From assembly GCA_029547045.1 (NCBI GenBank), contig JAKPQL010000077.1, forward strand, positions 1-64,000: a DNA stretch of 64,000 bases. The letters are read 5' to 3'. Shown piece by piece: positions 60,557 through 64,000 of this stretch (its first letter is position 1; each line of letters opens with the position of its first letter). The position numbers and the translations under genes were made by a program. Under the pieces are notes generated by a model that worked only from the letters and a program-made list of their open reading frames with translations, did no database searches and had not been told where the DNA came from. Origin of the DNA: Deltaproteobacteria bacterium (lineage in GTDB: Bacteria > Desulfobacterota > Desulfomonilia > UBA1062).

Positions 60557-62221
60557 TTACGACCGAGGGGGCTCCACGGGCAGGATCCCGGCATCACGGC
60601 CCAGGCCGTCCAGCACCCCTGCATCCCGCAAGTATGGGTCCTTCTTGAAATATACCGTTCCCGCCTCGTCCACCTCCACGGTCCAGTAGAGCAGGAGGAT
60701 GGGAATGGGCCGTGGCAGGTAAACGGTCCTCGTCCTTAGCTCCCCCTTCGCCCTCATGAGCCCGTCCATACCCCAGCGGCTCGGATTGTCCAGCAGCAGC
60801 TCCGCCAGCTCGAAGGGCCTTTCCAGGCGGATGCATCCCGAGCTGAACGTCCTGTCTTCACGGGAAAAGAGCTCCTTGTACGGTGTGTCGTGGAGGTACA
60901 CGAAGTATGCGTTGGGGAACATGATCTTGATGCGGCCCAGGGCGTTCTTCGGGCCCGGTTTCTGCCTGAGCGTGTAGGGAAACCGCTGTCCGGGGTAGCG
61001 CGACCAGTCCACGCTGCTCGGGTCCACCGGCCTTCCCCTGCTGTCCAGGATGGTTAGCCCGTTCTTACTGAGGTATCTCGGGTTCTTCCTGACAGCGGGC
61101 AGGACGTCCTGCTCGAAGATCGTGGGCGGCACCACCCATGCCGGGTTGATCTCCACGTGGGTGATCTCCGACCTGAACACGGGCGTGTCCCGGTAGGGTC
61201 TGCCCACCTGGGCCCTGCAGGAGAAGACGATCCTGCCGTCTTTGCTGTAGAACACGCGGAACCCGGCGATGTCCACCAGGACAAAGGTTTCCTCGACCCC
61301 TCTGAGCACCCACCGCGCGCGTTCGAGGTTCACGCGGATCTGGTCGATGCGGTCCTCCAGGGGCACGTTCATGGCCTCCAAGGTCCCCGCGCCGGCTACC
61401 CCGTCCTGCTTCAGGCCGTGCCTTCGCTGGAAAAGCATGACCGCTCCCTCCAGGGTCTCGTCGAAGACCTCGGGGTCAGCCGGATCCTCCCCGACAGGAT
61501 CGGTGACGGCGAGGCGCCTGCGGAGTGAGGCCACCCGAGGGTCCTTCATGCCCGTCTTCAGCGCAGGTCCGGGTGGAACACTCTCCCAGCCGCCGGTGGC
61601 CCTGAACGCGCGATACCGGGCAAGGGCGTTCTTCAGGCGGTCATAGTAGGGGTGATCGATCCTCCAGCTCCGTGCCGCCTGTGTCAGGGAAGGTGAGTTC
61701 AGGGCGTCCTCCAGGAAGAGGATGGGGTCGGAGCCCCGAACCTGTTGCTTGAGGTTCCACTGCGGATGGTGCGTGACCGGGTCTTCCCTCCCGCAGCTGA
61801 GGTCATGGGCGAGCAGGATGAACGCATCGGTGAGGAGGATGTCGAGGGCTGCCGTGGTCGCTGCGTCGGGGAAGAGCCCGGAGAGGATCTCCTCCTGCAG
61901 GGACCGAATCTCCTCCACGTGATACGCCCTGGGGTCGAGACCCTCGGCGTAGGTTTCCTCAATAGCGGAAAGGAGTTGCTCCACCCAGGCCGGATCGAGC
62001 CATATGGGCCGATACCCGCGACGCTGGTACAGCTCGGACAGGACCAGGGCGGAGGATATCTGACAGGCACCAACGGCCAATCCGCCCTCTGGCGGGCTGC
62101 TGCCGAGCTTTACCTGGATGAGGGCGGCGACCTCGTCTTCGAAGGGGCTGCACAGGCCGGTTTCTGGCATGAGCATCGTGACACCCAGCAGCAGGAGGAA
62201 GAGGGGTAAAATACGCGGCAT
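60557..62221 (-). CDS. L,D-transpeptidase (YcbB/LdtD-like)
   Basis: 554 residues. Signal peptide (LPLFLLLLGVTMLMPETGLC), a helical scaffold region, a peptidoglycan-binding domain (RVASLRRRLAV..AVMLFQRRHGLKQDGVAGAGTLEAMNVP) and the YkuD catalytic domain (about 310-480) with HDTPYKELFSREDRTFSSGCIRLE carrying the nucleophile Cys. Forms 3-3 cross-links in peptidoglycan in the periplasm. It lies 73 bases after the MepK-like gene on the same strand, as ycbB is beside ycbK in E. coli. Confidence 0.92.
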   Translation of the reverse strand: MPRILPLFLLLLGVTMLMPETGLCSPFEDEVAALIQVKLGSSPPEGGLAVGACQISSALVLSELYQRRGYRPIWLDPAWVEQLLSAIEETYAEGLDPRAYHVEEIRSLQEEILSGLFPDAATTAALDILLTDAFILLAHDLSCGREDPVTHHPQWNLKQQVRGSDPILFLEDALNSPSLTQAARSWRIDHPYYDRLKNALARYRAFRATGGWESVPPGPALKTGMKDPRVASLRRRLAVTDPVGEDPADPEVFDETLEGAVMLFQRRHGLKQDGVAGAGTLEAMNVPLEDRIDQIRVNLERARWVLRGVEETFVLVDIAGFRVFYSKDGRIVFSCRAQVGRPYRDTPVFRSEITHVEINPAWVVPPTIFEQDVLPAVRKNPRYLSKNGLTILDSRGRPVDPSSVDWSRYPGQRFPYTLRQKPGPKNALGRIKIMFPNAYFVYLHDTPYKELFSREDRTFSSGCIRLERPFELAELLLDNPSRWGMDGLMRAKGELRTRTVYLPRPIPILLLYWTVEVDEAGTVYFKKDPYLRDAGVLDGLGRDAGILPVEPPRS

Positions 62222-62294
62222 GAAGCCTCACTCTCTCGGACATGCACGGGCATGTCCGCTGCCGGGCGCATTCAGACGCCCGGTACAAGCCCTG

Positions 62295-62882
62295 TCACCA
62301 GTATCGCACGCGTCCGACATCCACGTGGATGAAATCGGAGCCGGGATAATACCCTACACCACCAGCCTTGAGGGACATGGCGATGGATCGGAGCTCGGAC
62401 AGGTTGCACCCGGGCAGCCGGATGTCAGCGGCCTTGGCCTCCATGTGGAGGCTGTTCCTGGCAACGCCGCTGCTGTGGTCCCGGAGCCTGGCATTGGTGA
62501 TCGGCGAGCGGTACCCGGAGATGATGTGCAGGGGTTCTCCGGAACAGGCTCCGTGGTGTATGGCATGGAGAACGTCGAGAAGACCCGTGTCCATGGGGCG
62601 TGTCTCTTCGGTGCGGTGGTCCCGCAGGATGCTGTTTATCTCGGAGAGGGCTTCGGGAAGATACCTGCCCCCAGACCAGTATACCGTTTTGAGGCGTTCA
62701 CCCGTGTGGGTGTTGTAGAGATCCAGCGACCGTTCCAATCCCAGCGGCCCTTTGACGGCTGCATACAGGGCGCCGGGGAAGAGGCACCCTGCCAGGGCCA
62801 GTGCCCCTGCCTTCAAAAAATCCCGGCGGCACAGCCCTCGGCCATGCTCCGGGTGAATGTGTGCATTGGTCCCGTCACTCAT
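62295..62882 (-). CDS. DUF882 / MepK-like murein endopeptidase, Tat-exported
   Basis: 195 residues from ATG 62882, or 205 from ATG 62912, which lies within the promoter (see below). Twin-arginine signal LCRRDFLKAGALALAGCLFPGALYA, then a DUF882/peptidase M15-like domain with GYRSPITNARL, SLHMEAKAADIRL and FIHVDVG supplying His/Asp zinc ligands. MepK of E. coli (YcbK) cuts 3-3 and 4-3 cross-links; here it is encoded with the L,D-transpeptidase that makes 3-3 links. Confidence 0.88.
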   Translation of the reverse strand: MSDGTNAHIHPEHGRGLCRRDFLKAGALALAGCLFPGALYAAVKGPLGLERSLDLYNTHTGERLKTVYWSGGRYLPEALSEINSILRDHRTEETRPMDTGLLDVLHAIHHGACSGEPLHIISGYRSPITNARLRDHSSGVARNSLHMEAKAADIRLPGCNLSELRSIAMSLKAGGVGYYPGSDFIHVDVGRVRYW

Positions 62883-62892
62883 CGTTTCGGGC

Positions 62893-62922
62893 AAAATATC
62901 CAATGTATTCATATCCTGTCAA
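62893..62922 (-). promoter_or_regulatory. sigma-70-type promoter for the MepK-like gene
   Basis: TTGACA (62917-62922 on the minus strand), an 18-base spacer and TATTTT (62893-62898). The ATG at 62882 is ten bases beyond the -10 box, so the leader would be only a few bases. Confidence 0.5.
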
Positions 62923-63155
62923 CCTGTTTGACCATGGTCATGGCTGATGCGGCCATGTATAGTTGTTTTCTTCGTCACCCATGGCGGGGCCTCAAGGCGA
63001 TTACGTTCCCGTAACTTCAGGTGCTTCCCTGAAGAATTCCCCCTTCCCCCTGCGGGCCGGAGGGTGCTAGAGGGTGGTCAGTGCAGAAGGTGTTTGGTGT
63101 GCAGGGTGCGAAACCCGGACAAGACCACGCTGCTGCATACAGGGACAACTCATCG

Positions 63156-63701
63156 ATGATCATGGATACGCCCCACATGCCCAGGATCGTGGAATCGGAC
63201 CCCCGGTTCCCCCTTGTCCTCCATGCCCTCTCCCTGCACCCCCGGCCCCTGTGGCCGGGGGGCACCACTGCCGTGCCTTCGGCACGGCTCGACCCTGACC
63301 TTTCAAGGGCCCTGCGCAGTGTCCACCACGCAGGCCGGGCAGTCCGGGGCCTGGAAAAGGCGGAGCACCGCCTCGCCCGGGAGGAACAGGGACTGCTCCT
63401 GGCGGACCAGCAGGGTGGGGCGCGGCGGGGGGTGCGCGTCTCCCGCCTCCTCGTCCTGTCGGACGACGGGGCGGAACGCTTCTACCGCAGGGTCGACTCG
63501 CTCCTGCGCCGGCACGGCCCCCGGGTGCTGGCACTGCGCCTCGATGCCGGCGCTTCGACCTTGGGGGAGATGCTCTTCGGACCGGGCCGCATGGCCCGGC
63601 TCATCATGATCGAGCACAAGGAGGCGGTGAGTTCCGTACTCCTGGCACTGGCCGGACAGGGCGCTGCGGGCCCTGTGGATACCGGGTCTCCTAAACAGTA
63701 G
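63156..63701 (+). CDS. hypothetical protein, possibly conserved
   Basis: About 181 residues from ATG 63156 (MIMDTPHMPRIV); the track ORF start (63081) adds sequence of poor quality. No signal peptide. Arg-rich with a helical middle (RSVHHAGRAVRGLEKAEHRLAREEQ) and an end MARLIMIEHKEAVSSVLLALAGQG. No family recognised. GC-rich, so a wrong frame is possible, but it is the longest ORF here and no better alternative exists on either strand. Confidence 0.45.
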   Translation: MIMDTPHMPRIVESDPRFPLVLHALSLHPRPLWPGGTTAVPSARLDPDLSRALRSVHHAGRAVRGLEKAEHRLAREEQGLLLADQQGGARRGVRVSRLLVLSDDGAERFYRRVDSLLRRHGPRVLALRLDAGASTLGEMLFGPGRMARLIMIEHKEAVSSVLLALAGQGAAGPVDTGSPKQ

Positions 63702-63884
63702 GCAACCTGGGATCCATCACCATTTCCTGCACCCGCTCGCTTTACCCTGACATGTCATGATTACTTCGTCTTATAAGGTGTCCGCGGACAAGGAGGAGTG
63801 ACCTCCGTACCCTCTCCGGGGATGTCTGCCGGTATCGGCCATTGATTCTTGTCCCCTGCAGGGATATCATGTGACGGGGTCCCC

Positions 63885-64000
63885 GTGAAGGCACGAAAGG
63901 TCATCCGTCCGGCGAACATCATCACCAAACTGGCCCTGCATACCCTTGCGTTCGCGTTCGCCAGGGTACCGTCGCTGAAACGCCGCATGAGGAACACCGA
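63885..64000 (+). CDS. start of an ORF running off the window
   Basis: GTG 63885 opens a frame reading KARKVIRPANIITKLALHTL and onward to the edge, with basic and hydrophobic residues typical of a real N-terminus near a membrane. Ribosome site weak (GGGG). Thirty-eight complete codons are visible. Product unknown. The minus-strand track ORF (63761-63997) over it looks like a shadow. Confidence 0.35.
   Translation, partial: MKARKVIRPANIITKLALHTLAFAFARVPSLKRRMRNT

Noticed and set aside
63761-63997. 78-residue minus-strand ORF at the right edge
   Set aside because: Overlaps a more protein-like plus-strand start at 63885; no signature.
1-64000. CRISPR arrays, insertion sequences, prophage or integrase genes
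   Set aside because: No direct-repeat arrays, transposase or integrase signatures seen on either strand.

Overview
The window is one continuous, gene-dense, GC-rich bacterial chromosome segment. I see no phage, plasmid, insertion sequence, CRISPR array or rRNA operon. The gene set points to a Gram-negative strict anaerobe of the Desulfobacterota / 'Deltaproteobacteria' type (inference). Supporting genes are desulfoferrodoxin, a flavodiiron protein, rubredoxin and rubrerythrin clustered as an oxygen-defence set, a glutaconate-type CoA-transferase as found in syntrophs, three sigma-54 NtrC-type response regulators, RNase J, LolA and lipoproteins, and many TPR proteins. The species cannot be named from the sequence alone.

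Layout. 0-5 kb: LOG-family protein (cut by the window edge), proC, a TPR protein, rarA and a UDPGP-type uridylyltransferase. 5-9.7 kb: a Cache-PAS histidine kinase, an unknown secreted protein and an NtrC-type regulator, overlapping head to tail. 9.7-14 kb (minus strand): a glrK-lipoprotein-glrR (qseE-qseG-qseF type) signalling operon followed by DAHP synthase. 14-21 kb: an orphan FlgC-like protein, two PlsC-type acyltransferases, RNase J, FtsK and LolA. 21-29 kb: a locus for small secreted Ig-like proteins, a PapD-like chaperone candidate, a 930-residue outer-membrane usher-like protein and a dedicated NtrC-type regulator. 29-37 kb: Sir2, an AroE-like protein, a tiny Cys-rich protein, def, fmt, rpe, a TPR lipoprotein, an MCE (MlaD-like) protein and a WPLF-repeat protein. 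37-43 kb: a CoA-transferase operon behind a candidate sigma-54 promoter, then the oxygen-defence genes. 43-49 kb: tRNA-Leu(GAG), rpmB, a lipoprotein, and the minus-strand operon ispG-proS-rel. 49-57.5 kb: an HDOD signalling protein, DUF2804, a nucleotidyltransferase-like protein, azlCD, a Fic protein, a SprA-related putative metalloprotease and an HD phosphohydrolase. 57.7-64 kb: PatB-like lyase, RhlE helicase, an L,D-transpeptidase with a MepK-like endopeptidase partner, an unknown protein and the start of one more ORF.

The best candidate for an undescribed system is 21.2-28.9 kb. Four small secreted beta-rich proteins (two of them clear paralogues), an Ig-fold chaperone-like protein and a large outer-membrane protein with carboxypeptidase-regulatory-like C-terminal domains resemble a chaperone/usher fibre locus. 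The big protein does not look like a classical FimD usher to me. Other points of interest are a WPLF-repeat protein next to an MCE lipid-transport protein, an HDOD-GAF protein with a kinase-less phosphoacceptor-like helix and three GFEDFL tail motifs, a lipoprotein signal peptide encoded inside a kinase gene, and several promoters placed so close to the start codon that leaderless mRNAs are likely.

Most long opposite-strand ORFs in the supplied track are GC-rich shadows of the genes listed here and were left out.
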